Positions 56,376 through 64,000 of a stretch of DNA of 64,000 nt are shown piece after piece; positions within the stretch are counted from its first letter, which is position 1; each line of letters opens with the position of its first letter. The notes under the pieces were generated by a model. The model made no database searches and had not been told where the DNA came from. It worked only from the letters and a program-made list of their open reading frames with translations. The position numbers and the translations under genes are program-made. Source of the stretch: Streptomyces seoulensis (lineage in GTDB: Bacteria; Actinomycetota; Actinomycetes; Streptomycetales; Streptomycetaceae); NCBI RefSeq assembly GCF_004328625.1, contig NZ_CP032229.1:1736001-1800000 (forward strand). The letters are read 5' to 3'.

Positions 56376-58816
56376 CGGGCGCTCACCGCCCGGCCGTCGG
56401 CGCCGGTTGCACCGCGGGTGTACCGGGGGTGGATCAGGCCGACACAGGTGTACGGCAGGCCGTCGACCTCCTCCACCGGCACCCCGCGCTGTTCGGCGAG
56501 CAGCCGGACGTGGTCGAGGTCGGCGCCCGCGCCCGCCTTGGCGAGGATCTTCCAGGGCACCCGGCGCAGCAGCACCCGGGTGGTCTCGCCGACGCCGGGC
56601 TTGACCAGGTTCACGTCGTGGATGCCGTACTGCTCGCTGATCCGCTCCACCGCGCGCCAGCCCTCCCAGGTCGGGGTGCGGTCCTCGGCGAGCAGTTCCT
56701 TGACGGCCGCGTCCACCTCGTCGCGGACCTCGGGGAAGCGAGCCGAGATGGCGTCCAGGAAGGCCACCGACACGTCGGCGTCGGCCAGTTCGCGGTAGAA
56801 CTTCGCACCGTGGAAGTCGTCCGGGCCGACCAGGTCGGCGCGGAGCACGGTGCGCGATATCAGGCCGGAGACCGTGGAGTTGAGGCAGGCGGAGGGTATG
56901 AGGAAGTCGTCGCGGGTGCCGTAGGTGCGCACGCAGGAGCCAGGGTCGGCGAGGACGGCGATCTCCGGGTCGAAGCCGGTGACACCCTCGGCGCGCTCGA
57001 ACTCCTCGACTGCCGCGCTGAGTTCGCGGGTGATGGCACCCTTGCCGGTCCAGCCGTCCACGAAGACGACGTCACGCGGGTCGTGGTGCTCGGCCAGCCA
57101 GCGCAGGGCGTTGGCGTCGATGCCCCGGCCCCGGACGATCGAGACGGCGTAGTGCGGGAGTTCGGTGCCGTACCGCTGCTCGGCCCAGCGGCGCATGAGG
57201 ACGCCGACCGGTGTTCCGGCGCGGGCGAGGGAGACCAGGACCGGGGTGCCGCCGCGCTCGGTGAGCACGGTCTCGGTGACCACGCCGACCGCGCGGGCGA
57301 TCCGGTCGGCGGAGGTGTCCAGGGCGGCGTGGAAGAGGGCCTGGTAGCGCTCGCTGGGCTGGTACTCGACCGGCAGCGACTCCGCGTAGTGCGCGCCGCC
57401 GTTCTGCACGGCCTCCTCGCGCTCCTCGGTGGGCGCCTCCAGGCCGACCGAGGAGAGGTCCTGGAGCAGCCAGCCGACCTCGTCGGGGGCGTACGAGGAG
57501 AAGGCGGGGCCGCGGAGGGGCTCGGGCAGCATGGCCGGCCTTTCGGGAAGCTGGGGCTGGTGGGCGGGCACGACCGCCAGCAGGACGTGCGGGGCGTGCT
57601 CCGCGAGCCGGGCGAGCAGGCCGTCCGGGGCGTGCAGGGCGGGAGTGTCGGCGGCGGAGTCGACGACGGCCACCACGGTGTCGAAGCCCGCGCCGGCGAC
57701 GTTGTACGCGTACCGCTCGCCGGGGCCGTCCGCCGGGTCGTCGTGGGCGGGGAAGGCGAGCCGGGTGCGTATCGCGTAGCCGGGGTCGTCCACGGCGAGG
57801 ACGGGTGAGCGGGTGGTGGTGGAGTACCGCACCTCGGCCGGGACGGTCCGCTCCAGCTCGGCCGCGAGCCGCAGCGGGGCGTACATCAGCTCCTCGAAGC
57901 CCAGCACCAGCACCCGGCGGGAGCCGTCGGGCAGTGCCTCGGCGATCCGGGCGGCCATGCCGGGCAGCGCGGCCTCCAGCCGGGCGCGGTGGGCCGGGGT
58001 GAAGCCGTGCCGGCCGCCGTCGGGCAGCCCGGCCGGCCAGTCCAGGTCGACCCGGCGCACCTCGCCGCCCGGCACCGGTCCGGACGCGGCGTCGGCCCGC
58101 TCGTGCTCGGCGACCAGCGCCTGCCCCTTCTCCAGCACGCCCTCGGGCAGCCGTACGGTCCCGGAGGCGGCCGCGACCAGATCGACGCGGGCGCCGATCC
58201 CGGCGGCGAACCGGTCCAGCCGGGCGGTGTCCTCCGCGGAGCGCATGTCGACCAGGGCGACCACCACGTAGTGCTGCCGGGGGTGGCGGGCGTGCAGGTC
58301 GCGGATGGTGTTCAGGACGGTGTTGCCGGTGGAGAACTCGTCGTCCACCAGCACCAGCGGGCCGTCTCCGGCCAGCAGCGCCGGGTCCTCGGGGAGCAGC
58401 AGGTGGGAGGTGGCGTGCGAGTGGGACTCCTCGAAGCCGCCGGCCGGGGTGACCCCGGCGACCGGGCGGCGGGTGGAGTGCAGGTACGGGGCGAGGGCGA
58501 GGCCGTCCGCGACCGAGTGGCCGAGGCCGGTGGCGGTCTCCGCGTACCCGAGGACGACCGCGCGGGCCGCCTGAGCGTCCCCGAGCAGGGCGCGGACCCG
58601 GTGGCCGAGGCGGACCCCGTGGCCGTGGACCACGGCGGGCGACTGCGGGACGTGCTTGCCGAGCACCTGGGAGACCAGCAGATGGGCCCGCTTGGGGTTG
58701 CGGCGCAGCGCCATCCCCAGCAGGTCGGTCAGGTGCTCGTCGCCCTCCAGTTCGACACCGAGTCGCCGGGCGACCCAGGTGCCGGACCAGACGCCGTCGT
58801 TCACTGCGTTTCTCAT
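56372..58816 (-). CDS. Multidomain phosphoribosyltransferase (PRTase-TRSP-StiP-PELOTA type) of the Ter cluster
   Basis: An 814-residue protein that fuses what are separate genes in many Ter modules. Residues about 20-230 are a PRTase with the PRPP loop LVLVDDEFSTGNTVLN (about 152-167). Residues about 265-440 match a TRSP-like domain (RRVLVLGFEELMYAPLRLA). Residues about 480-735 match StiP/second PRTase-like sequence (PVLVSLARAGTPVGVLMRRW, DVVFVDGWTGKGAITREL). The C-terminal 70 residues (VPWKILAKAGAGADLDHVRLL) resemble a PELOTA RNA-binding domain. Known systems are thought to attach ribose phosphate to a base-like metabolite under metal stress. Confidence 0.85.
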   Translation of the reverse strand: MRNAVNDGVWSGTWVARRLGVELEGDEHLTDLLGMALRRNPKRAHLLVSQVLGKHVPQSPAVVHGHGVRLGHRVRALLGDAQAARAVVLGYAETATGLGHSVADGLALAPYLHSTRRPVAGVTPAGGFEESHSHATSHLLLPEDPALLAGDGPLVLVDDEFSTGNTVLNTIRDLHARHPRQHYVVVALVDMRSAEDTARLDRFAAGIGARVDLVAAASGTVRLPEGVLEKGQALVAEHERADAASGPVPGGEVRRVDLDWPAGLPDGGRHGFTPAHRARLEAALPGMAARIAEALPDGSRRVLVLGFEELMYAPLRLAAELERTVPAEVRYSTTTRSPVLAVDDPGYAIRTRLAFPAHDDPADGPGERYAYNVAGAGFDTVVAVVDSAADTPALHAPDGLLARLAEHAPHVLLAVVPAHQPQLPERPAMLPEPLRGPAFSSYAPDEVGWLLQDLSSVGLEAPTEEREEAVQNGGAHYAESLPVEYQPSERYQALFHAALDTSADRIARAVGVVTETVLTERGGTPVLVSLARAGTPVGVLMRRWAEQRYGTELPHYAVSIVRGRGIDANALRWLAEHHDPRDVVFVDGWTGKGAITRELSAAVEEFERAEGVTGFDPEIAVLADPGSCVRTYGTRDDFLIPSACLNSTVSGLISRTVLRADLVGPDDFHGAKFYRELADADVSVAFLDAISARFPEVRDEVDAAVKELLAEDRTPTWEGWRAVERISEQYGIHDVNLVKPGVGETTRVLLRRVPWKILAKAGAGADLDHVRLLAEQRGVPVEEVDGLPYTCVGLIHPRYTRGATGADGRAVSAR

Positions 58817-58850
58817 GCGTTCCTTGCGGCTCGGGGGGTGGGAGAAGAGG

Positions 58851-58864
58851 CCCTCCGAAGAGGG
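58851..58864 (-). promoter_or_regulatory. UUCG-tetraloop hairpin between CitE-like and PRTase genes
   Basis: On the RNA of the minus strand CCCUC-UUCG-GAGGG forms a 5-bp stem with a stable C(UUCG)G loop, in the 76-nt gap between the two genes. It could be an attenuator or a processing site. Confidence 0.35.
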
Positions 58865-58892
58865 AGGCTGCGGTACGGGGGAGGGGCGGCGC

Positions 58893-60068
58893 TCAGCCGG
58901 TCACGCCGGCGGTGAGCAGGTCCACGAAGCCGACGTCCTCGTTGGCCACCCCGAAGACCTCCGCGCGCAGCAGGGTCCGCTCGGCCCAGGCGCGGTGCGG
59001 CTTCACCTCGTTCATCTTGTTCGTGTACGCGGACCTGAGGACTCCGCCGCCGTCGCTGTCCGGCCGGAGGATGTCCGCCGCGTCGCTGAACTCCTCGTGG
59101 CTGACCACGGAGAGCGCGTGCACGGGGAGCACGTGGGAGGGGTGGATGCAGGTCTTGCCGAGCAGACCGTTGGCCTGGTCCAGGGAGATCTCCCGCAGCA
59201 GGCCGTCCATGGCGTGTTCGATCAGCTTCTCGCGCAGTCCGACGGCGCGCACCTCCAGGAAGGGGCTGCTGCGCAGCTGCGGCTTGAAGACGCGCTCGGG
59301 GACCCGGAAGTACTCCCACACCGGCCCGGTCACGGTGAACCCGCTGCCGTCGGCCCGGCCCAGCATGTTGACCACGTCGCCGATGACGGAGGCGACGATC
59401 TGGACGTCGTACGCGGTCATGTCGGGGGCGCGGCGCAGGCCGTAGGAGGAGCAGAAGTCGGTGACGCCCAGGCGCAGCGCCAGGACCCGGTCGCGGTACT
59501 TGCCGACCGCGCGGGCGATGCCCTCCAGGGTCTCCACCCGGGACTCGCGGTACAGCAGCTCGGGCGACTCCAGCACCGGCATGGCGAAAAGCCGCCGTCC
59601 GCACGCGGTCTCGGCCGCGCTCAGCGCCTCCAGGAAGGGGACGCCGCGCTCCTCGGTGAACTTGGGCAGCACGAATCCGGACAGCAGCCGGACGCTCGCG
59701 CCGAGGCGCCGGACGAGGTCGGGAATCTGGTCCGGCGTGCGCACCCGGACGAACAGCAGGGGCGGCTCGGCGCCGGTCCGGGCGCTGACCGCGTCCAGCT
59801 CGGCGAACTGCCGGACGAGGTTCTCCTCACCCGCGGGCACGTCCTCGTCCGCGATGGAGTCCTCCAGGCACAGCACCATCGAGACGACACCGCTGCCGGT
59901 CTGCTTGACGATGTCGGCGGCGAGCCGGGGACGGGTGGCCGGGCTGTACAGGGTGGCCCCGAGGCCCGCCGAGAGCAGCCTGGCCGGGGAGTCGGCGGTG
60001 AACGCGCACGGCTCCTGATGGAAGAGACGCTCCCGCGTTTCGGGGGCGATGTGCCCGAAATGACGCAT
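58893..60068 (-). CDS. CitE-like (HpcH/HpaI aldolase/citrate lyase) enzyme of the Ter cluster
   Basis: A 391-residue TIM-barrel lyase. Landmarks are LYSPATRPRLAAD, VVSMVLCLEDSIADEDV (metal-binding acidic residues), GFVLPKFTEERG, LFAMPVLESPELLY and KTCIHPSHVLPVHALSV. This is the CitE/HpcH-type enzyme of Ter-linked biosynthesis, predicted to add or remove a 2- or 4-carbon unit. ATG 60068 is divergent from the TerD-like gene at 60256. First of the minus-strand genes running into the PRTase and HAD genes. Confidence 0.9.
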   Translation of the reverse strand: MRHFGHIAPETRERLFHQEPCAFTADSPARLLSAGLGATLYSPATRPRLAADIVKQTGSGVVSMVLCLEDSIADEDVPAGEENLVRQFAELDAVSARTGAEPPLLFVRVRTPDQIPDLVRRLGASVRLLSGFVLPKFTEERGVPFLEALSAAETACGRRLFAMPVLESPELLYRESRVETLEGIARAVGKYRDRVLALRLGVTDFCSSYGLRRAPDMTAYDVQIVASVIGDVVNMLGRADGSGFTVTGPVWEYFRVPERVFKPQLRSSPFLEVRAVGLREKLIEHAMDGLLREISLDQANGLLGKTCIHPSHVLPVHALSVVSHEEFSDAADILRPDSDGGGVLRSAYTNKMNEVKPHRAWAERTLLRAEVFGVANEDVGFVDLLTAGVTG

Positions 60069-60255
60069 AGGACTCCCTCAAGGTGCCGAGACTGGGATGG
60101 CGGGGTCGGTGATTTCCGCACGGGGTGGCCGGTAATAGTACGTAGAGACGCATGTCCGGGGTTCCCGGCCGGCATGAATTTCCGGTTACCCGCCCGTGTC
60201 GGGCGGAACACCCCCCGCATTGTCGTGACCAGGACGGAGAAGGCAGGATGACCGC

Positions 60256-61116
60256 ATGACGCACGCGATGCTGAAGGGGTCGAACGTCCCGCTGGACGCC
60301 ACCGCGGTCCGGGCGGTGCTGCGCTGGACGCCGGGGCAGGACGTGCCCGAGGTCGACGCCTCCGCGCTCCTGCTGGGCCCCGACGGCCGGGTGCGTTCGG
60401 ACGAGGACTTCGTCTTCTACAACCAGCCCCGCCACCCCTCCGGCGCGGTGTGGGGGCTCGGCCGGAAACCGGTCTCCGGGGGCCTGACCGACACCATCCA
60501 GGTGGACCTGGCCGGGGTCGAGTCCGGGGTGAGCCGCATCCTGCTGGTGGCCTCCGCCGACGACGTCCCCTTCGACCGGGTCCCGGCGCTGTGCGTGCTG
60601 GTCCACGACGCCTCGGCCGCCGACGCCGAGCCGCTGGCCCGGTTCGAGGTGAAGCCGGAGACCGGCGCGGAGACGGCGCTGATCTGCGGCGAGCTGTACC
60701 GGCGCGGGGACGCCTGGAAGTTCCGCGCGCTGGGCGAGGGCTACTCCAACGGTCTGGAGGGCCTCGCCACCGACTTCGGTATCTCGGTGGACGAGTCGGA
60801 GGCGGCGGCCGAGGAGCCGCGCCCGCACGAGTCCCGTTCGGTGCCGCTGCCCCCGGAGCAGCCCGTACCGCTGCCGCCGCTGCCCGCGCAGCCGCCGGCC
60901 TACGGCTATCCGCAGCCCGTCTCCGCCCCGCAGCCCGCGTACGGCTACCCGCAGCCCGCCTCGGCGAGTCAGGCCACCTACGGCTACCCCCAGTCCGTCC
61001 AGACGCAGGCACCGCCCGCCTACGGCTACCCCCAGCCCCAGCCGGTCCCCGCGGCGCCCCCGCTGGACCCGGACTTCCGGCTGCCCCCGCAGGGGCCGCA
61101 GTTCCTCGGACGCTAG
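60256..61116 (+). CDS. TerD-family protein with YGYPQ-repeat tail
   Basis: A 286-residue protein. Residues 1-180 form one TerD domain: [83 protein letters not shown]. TerD domains bind Ca2+ through acidic residues. The last 100 residues are low-complexity with four copies of YGYPQ at roughly 215, 228, 242 and 257, resembling disordered condensate-type or surface tails. ATG 60256. It is convergent with the TerA-like gene, only 7 bp apart. Confidence 0.92.
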   Translation: MTHAMLKGSNVPLDATAVRAVLRWTPGQDVPEVDASALLLGPDGRVRSDEDFVFYNQPRHPSGAVWGLGRKPVSGGLTDTIQVDLAGVESGVSRILLVASADDVPFDRVPALCVLVHDASAADAEPLARFEVKPETGAETALICGELYRRGDAWKFRALGEGYSNGLEGLATDFGISVDESEAAAEEPRPHESRSVPLPPEQPVPLPPLPAQPPAYGYPQPVSAPQPAYGYPQPASASQATYGYPQSVQTQAPPAYGYPQPQPVPAAPPLDPDFRLPPQGPQFLGR

Positions 61117-61123
61117 CGCACGC

Positions 61124-61861
61124 TCAGCGGTCCGCCTTGGTCTTGTAGCCGCGGCCCCAGGTCAGTCCCCAGCCGTAGAGCCGGTCCAGCTCGCCCTGGA
61201 AGCCGTAGACGAACTTGACCTCGCGGCGCACGACCAGTTCGCCCTTCACGTTCTCGATCAGCACCACCGCGCACGAGCGGGCCTGCGGATGGCGTTCGTC
61301 CAGGCCGATCTCGATGCGCGGGCCGTTGCTCGGGTAGAGCGTGACCACGGCGTGGGTGCGGTCGAAGGCCGGGGTCTGGTCGTAGATGTACACGAAGACC
61401 AGCAGGCGTTTGATGGCGTCCCGGTGGTCCAGGTTGACGTACATCGTCTCGCCCGAGGCGGAGCCGAACCGGTCGTCGCCGCTGAGCTTGACGTACGGCG
61501 GGGCGTTGACGTCGCCCAGGTACCCGCCGAGGGGCTGTACGACGCCCTTGGTGCCGTCGGCGAGTTCGTAGAGGCAGCCGAGGTCCAGGTCGACGTTGAC
61601 CATGCTCTGGCCGTGGCCCATCACTTCCGGGGGTTTCAGTGCCTTGAAGGGGTGCCGGAAGAGGCTGTCGCGCTGGGGGCCGCCGAAGTCGGAGGTGCGC
61701 ATCCGCCAGGTCAGGTTGACCCGGAGGTTTCCGGTGGCGGCGCCCTGTTTGGTGAGGGACACCTGCTGGTGCCGCTTGGTCAGTTCGATCGCGTTGGACC
61801 CGGAGTTGCCCGAGTCGAAGTCGGCGGTGCGCCCGCCCAGCAGCCCGTCGAGAAATCCCAT
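61124..61861 (-). CDS. TerA-like/TerD-family stress protein
   Basis: A 245-residue protein of the Ter superfamily, nearer TerA-like proteins. It has IELTKRHQQVSLTKQ, VNVDLDLGCLYELADGTKGVVQPLG, FGSASGETMYVNLDHRDAIKRLLVFVYIY and a C-terminal FVYGFQGELDRLYGWGLTWGRG. The acidic DLDLGCLYEL matches the TerD calcium-binding region. A hairpin terminator separates it from the TerC-like gene upstream. Function in metal or phage stress follows from family knowledge. Confidence 0.85.
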   Translation of the reverse strand: MGFLDGLLGGRTADFDSGNSGSNAIELTKRHQQVSLTKQGAATGNLRVNLTWRMRTSDFGGPQRDSLFRHPFKALKPPEVMGHGQSMVNVDLDLGCLYELADGTKGVVQPLGGYLGDVNAPPYVKLSGDDRFGSASGETMYVNLDHRDAIKRLLVFVYIYDQTPAFDRTHAVVTLYPSNGPRIEIGLDERHPQARSCAVVLIENVKGELVVRREVKFVYGFQGELDRLYGWGLTWGRGYKTKADR

Positions 61862-61882
61862 GCCCGCCCCCCTGGAGAAAGT

Positions 61883-61920
61883 CGTAGGGGCCGGCCGACC
61901 CGAGTCGGCCGCCCCCTACG
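61883..61920 (-). terminator. Terminator after the TerC-like gene
   Basis: A 16-bp stem with one mismatch (61883-61898 with 61905-61920) and a 6-nt loop, between the TerC-like stop and the TerA-like start. Confidence 0.75.
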
Positions 61921-61986
61921 AAGCGTTCCTCACCGAGCGGGATGCCACACCCCGCCCCGTCCCTGATCTTGGCCCCTAGGGGGCGT

Positions 61987-63132
61987 CTACACCCCGGAGG
62001 AGATCTCCGTCTTCTCGCTCGACCCGGCGTCGCCCCCGGCGGCCGCGAGGGCGCGGTTGCGGCGGACCGAGGACCAGAAGGACCAGGCGATCAGGACGAC
62101 GCCGACCAGGCCGGTGATGACCTCGTTGATCTGGTACTGGATGGTGACCATGAGGATCACGGCCAGGGCGCCGATCGCGTAGTGGGCGCCGTGCTCCAGG
62201 TAGACGTAGTCGTCCAGGGTGCCCTGGCGGACCAGGTAGACGGTCAGCGAACGGACGTACATCGCGCCGATGCCGAGGCCCAGCGCCATCAGGACGATGT
62301 CGTTGGTGATGGCGAAGGCGCCGATCACACCGTCGAAGGAGAAGGACGCGTCCAGGACTTCCAGGTACAGGAACATGAAGAACGCGGCCTGGCCGGCCAG
62401 CTTGACCGCCGAGCGTGGCTTGCCGGAGCGGGCGGCCTCCTCCTCGGCCTCGTTCTCGGCCTCCTCCTCGGCCTCCAGCTTGTCCTCGAAGTACCCGGAG
62501 AGACCGCCGACGACCATGTACGTGATCAGACCCGCGATGCCCGCGATCAGCACCGTCTGGGCCTTGTCGGCATGGGCGCCGCCGTGCTGGTGGGCGTGGG
62601 TGGCGAAGGTGAAGGAGGTGATCAGCAGGACGATCATCGCGATGCAGACCGACAGCATGTCGACCTTGCCGAGCTTGGCCAGCGGCCGCTCGATCCAGCG
62701 CAGCCACTGGATGTCCCGCTCCTCGAAGATGAAGTCGAGGAAGATCATCAGCAGGAACATGCCACCGAACGCGGCGATGGCCGGGTGGGCGTCGGTGACG
62801 AGTTCCTGATAGCGGTCCTTGTTGTTCAGCGCGAGATTGACGGCCTCGATCGGGCCCATCTTGGCGCTGATGGCGACAATGACGACGGGGAAGACCAGCC
62901 GCATGCCGAAGACCGCGATGAGCACGCCGACGGTGAGGAAGATCTTCTGCCAGAAGGCATTCATCTTCTTCAGGATTCCGGCGTTGACCACCGCGTTGTC
63001 GAAGGACAGCGAGATCTCGAGGACGGAAAGGATCGCCACGATGCCGAAGCCCTGCCACCCCCCGTAGAGGACCGCAGCGACCAGGCCGATCGCGGTGATC
63101 GCGAAAGACCAGCCGAAGGTTTTCAGAAGCAC
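61987..63132 (-). CDS. TerC-like DUF475 integral membrane protein
   Basis: A 381-residue protein with eight or nine transmembrane helices. It has the TerC-type acidic helices LEISLSFDNAVVNAGIL (residues about 38-54) and VLDASFSFDGVIGAFAITND (second half), which in TerC/Alx proteins form metal sites. A His-rich outer loop ATHAHQHGGAHADK and a Glu-rich cytoplasmic segment DKLEAEEEAENEAEEEAA lie between. The protein is likely the membrane anchor or Mn/metal transporter of the Ter complex. It lies between TerA-like and TerD genes. Confidence 0.92.
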   Translation of the reverse strand: MLLKTFGWSFAITAIGLVAAVLYGGWQGFGIVAILSVLEISLSFDNAVVNAGILKKMNAFWQKIFLTVGVLIAVFGMRLVFPVVIVAISAKMGPIEAVNLALNNKDRYQELVTDAHPAIAAFGGMFLLMIFLDFIFEERDIQWLRWIERPLAKLGKVDMLSVCIAMIVLLITSFTFATHAHQHGGAHADKAQTVLIAGIAGLITYMVVGGLSGYFEDKLEAEEEAENEAEEEAARSGKPRSAVKLAGQAAFFMFLYLEVLDASFSFDGVIGAFAITNDIVLMALGLGIGAMYVRSLTVYLVRQGTLDDYVYLEHGAHYAIGALAVILMVTIQYQINEVITGLVGVVLIAWSFWSSVRRNRALAAAGGDAGSSEKTEISSGV

Positions 63133-63208
63133 TGGCTACCCCATCATCTTCTGGGGGCCCCACCCGGACCCTGTCTGGGTGAGGTCTCCCCCGCCGCCGT
63201 ACCCGGCT

Positions 63209-63787
63209 TTACGAAACGTTGACTCCGAAGTCTAGAGCGATGCCCCGAAGTCCGGACGCGTACCCCTGTCCGACCGCACGGAACTTCCATTCGCCCTGAT
63301 ACCGGTAGAGCTCGCCGAAGATCATGGCCGTTTCGGTCGAGGCGTCCTCGCTGAGGTCGTAGCGCGCGAGTTCCTGGTCGTCGGACCGGTTGACCACCCG
63401 GATGAAAGCGTTGGCGACCTGGCCGAAGGACTGGTTGCGCTCGTCCGCCATATGGATCGAGACCGGGAAAATGATCTTCTCGCACTGCGGCGGCACCTGG
63501 GAAAGGTCCACCAGAATCGATTCGTCGTCGCCCTCGCCCTCACCGGTGAGGTTGTCGCCGGTGTGCTCGACCGAGCCCTCGGGGCTGGTGAGCTGGTTGT
63601 AGAAGACGAAGTACTCGTCCCCGAGCACCCGGTTCCCGGCGCCGCACAGCAGGGCGCTGGCGTCCAGGTCGAAGGCGGCGCCGGTGGTGGAGCGGGCGTC
63701 CCAGCCGAGCCCGATCATGACGTTCGTGAGATTCGGCGCGGCCTTGGAGAGGGAGACATTGCCTCCCTTGGCGAGCGTGACACCCAT
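63209..63787 (-). CDS. terD: TerD-family stress protein
   Basis: A 192-residue single-domain TerD. The start MGVTLAKGGNVSLSKAAPNL and the sequence IGLGWDARST, FDLDASALLCG, DEYFVFYNQLTSPEGS, EGDDESILVDLS and [35 protein letters not shown] are near-consensus for the family. The acidic DLD and GDDES residues bind Ca2+ in structures of relatives. ATG 63787 with AGGGGAGG 6-8 nt upstream. A second copy lies just to the right. Confidence 0.97.
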   Translation of the reverse strand: MGVTLAKGGNVSLSKAAPNLTNVMIGLGWDARSTTGAAFDLDASALLCGAGNRVLGDEYFVFYNQLTSPEGSVEHTGDNLTGEGEGDDESILVDLSQVPPQCEKIIFPVSIHMADERNQSFGQVANAFIRVVNRSDDQELARYDLSEDASTETAMIFGELYRYQGEWKFRAVGQGYASGLRGIALDFGVNVS

Positions 63788-63822
63788 GCTGATCCTCCCC
63801 TGTGGTGTTCTTGGTTCTCCTG

Positions 63823-63865
63823 CGCCTCCGGCGCCGCCCGCAAACGCGGAACGGCGCCGGAGGCG
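63823..63865 (-). terminator. Terminator between the two TerD genes
   Basis: A 14-bp perfect inverted repeat cgcctccggcgccg (63823-63836) and cggcgccggaggcg (63852-63865) with a 15-nt loop, in the gap between the partial TerD gene and the next one. Confidence 0.75.
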
Positions 63866-63882
63866 GTGCGAGCCGTACGGCG

Positions 63883-64000
63883 TCAGACGTTGACGCCGAA
63901 GTCCTGGGCGATGCCGCGCAGGCCCGAGGCGTAGCCCTGGCCGATGGCGCGGAACTTCCACTCCGGGCCGTTGCGGTACAGCTCACCGAAGACCATGGCG
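63883..64000 (-). CDS. TerD-family protein, C-terminal part (truncated by window edge)
   Basis: 38 codons plus stop are visible: [20 protein letters not shown], then [17 protein letters not shown]. This is the same end as in the neighbouring TerD (63209-63787), so the two are tandem paralogues. The rest of the gene, and possibly further Ter genes such as an ATP-grasp enzyme, lie beyond base 64000. Confidence 0.93.
   Translation of the reverse strand, partial: AMVFGELYRNGPEWKFRAIGQGYASGLRGIAQDFGVNV

Overview
The window reads as chromosomal DNA from a high-GC actinomycete, almost certainly Streptomyces. Evidence: very high third-position GC, frequent GTG starts, many apparent leaderless promoters (a TANNNT hexamer 5-8 nt before the start codon), Tat signal peptides, an actinobacterial RNase P RNA, the bifunctional RNase H/acid phosphatase, a B12-riboswitch ECF operon of the SCO2322 type, and a Ter stress cluster. 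No insertion sequences, prophage genes or CRISPR arrays were seen. Gene density is about one per 0.9 kb.

Layout. 1-2.9 kb: end of a ferrous/ferric iron uptake operon (efeO partial, efeB, efeU). 2.9-10.7 kb: a lipoprotein, a three-copy hairpin repeat, a stand-alone PrimPol-type protein, an Rsm22-like methyltransferase and a minus-strand run of envelope/export genes (serine hydrolase, Bcr/CflA-type exporter, DD-carboxypeptidase, NTF2-like). 10.8-17.6 kb: DoxX, rnpB, yaaA, KDPG aldolase (eda), and the operon Nif3 / zinc-ribbon protein / RNase H-phosphatase. 17.6-22.4 kb: a DesK/DesR-like two-component system interrupted by a minisatellite, followed by a drug-efflux transporter with an appended carboxypeptidase-regulatory-like domain. 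22.5-26 kb: methyltransferase, secreted amidase, membrane proteins and a lipoprotein. 26-29.3 kb: a minus-strand operon of glycosyltransferase, methyltransferase and alpha/alpha-toroid protein. 29.5-35.1 kb: a cobalamin riboswitch drives five overlapping genes: two surface-anchored proteins and a complete ECF transporter (T, fused A-A', S). 35.2-48.3 kb: secreted lytic transglycosylase, YoaK protein, two envelope glycosyltransferases (one fused to a PAP2 domain), MHS transporter, O-methyltransferase, FHA-like protein, DUF1992, GNAT, a MFS exporter fused to a MarR-like domain, HAD phosphatase, and a GDT1 cation exporter under a manganese riboswitch. 48.4-55.5 kb: secreted HNH nuclease, iron-box DoxX, a SodC-like protein that lacks its metal ligands, DedA, ketopantoate reductase, tRNA-Val, coiled-coil and small membrane proteins. 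55.5-64 kb: a Ter cluster (HAD phosphatase, multidomain phosphoribosyltransferase, CitE-like lyase, three TerD-type proteins, TerA-like, TerC/DUF475), running off the right edge.

Functional themes. Metals recur: iron (efeOBU, iron-box DoxX), manganese (riboswitch-GDT1), cobalt/cobalamin (riboswitch-ECF) and the metal-stress Ter module. The two systems most worth experiments are the B12-riboswitch operon, which joins an intrinsic-factor-like toroid to a cobalamin ECF transporter, and the Ter cluster with its four-part PRTase fusion. Several unusual fusions, shared operator-like elements, CTG starts at CTGA junctions and three antisense 3' overlaps are listed as findings. All functional calls come from reading the sequence and knowledge of families; no database search was run.
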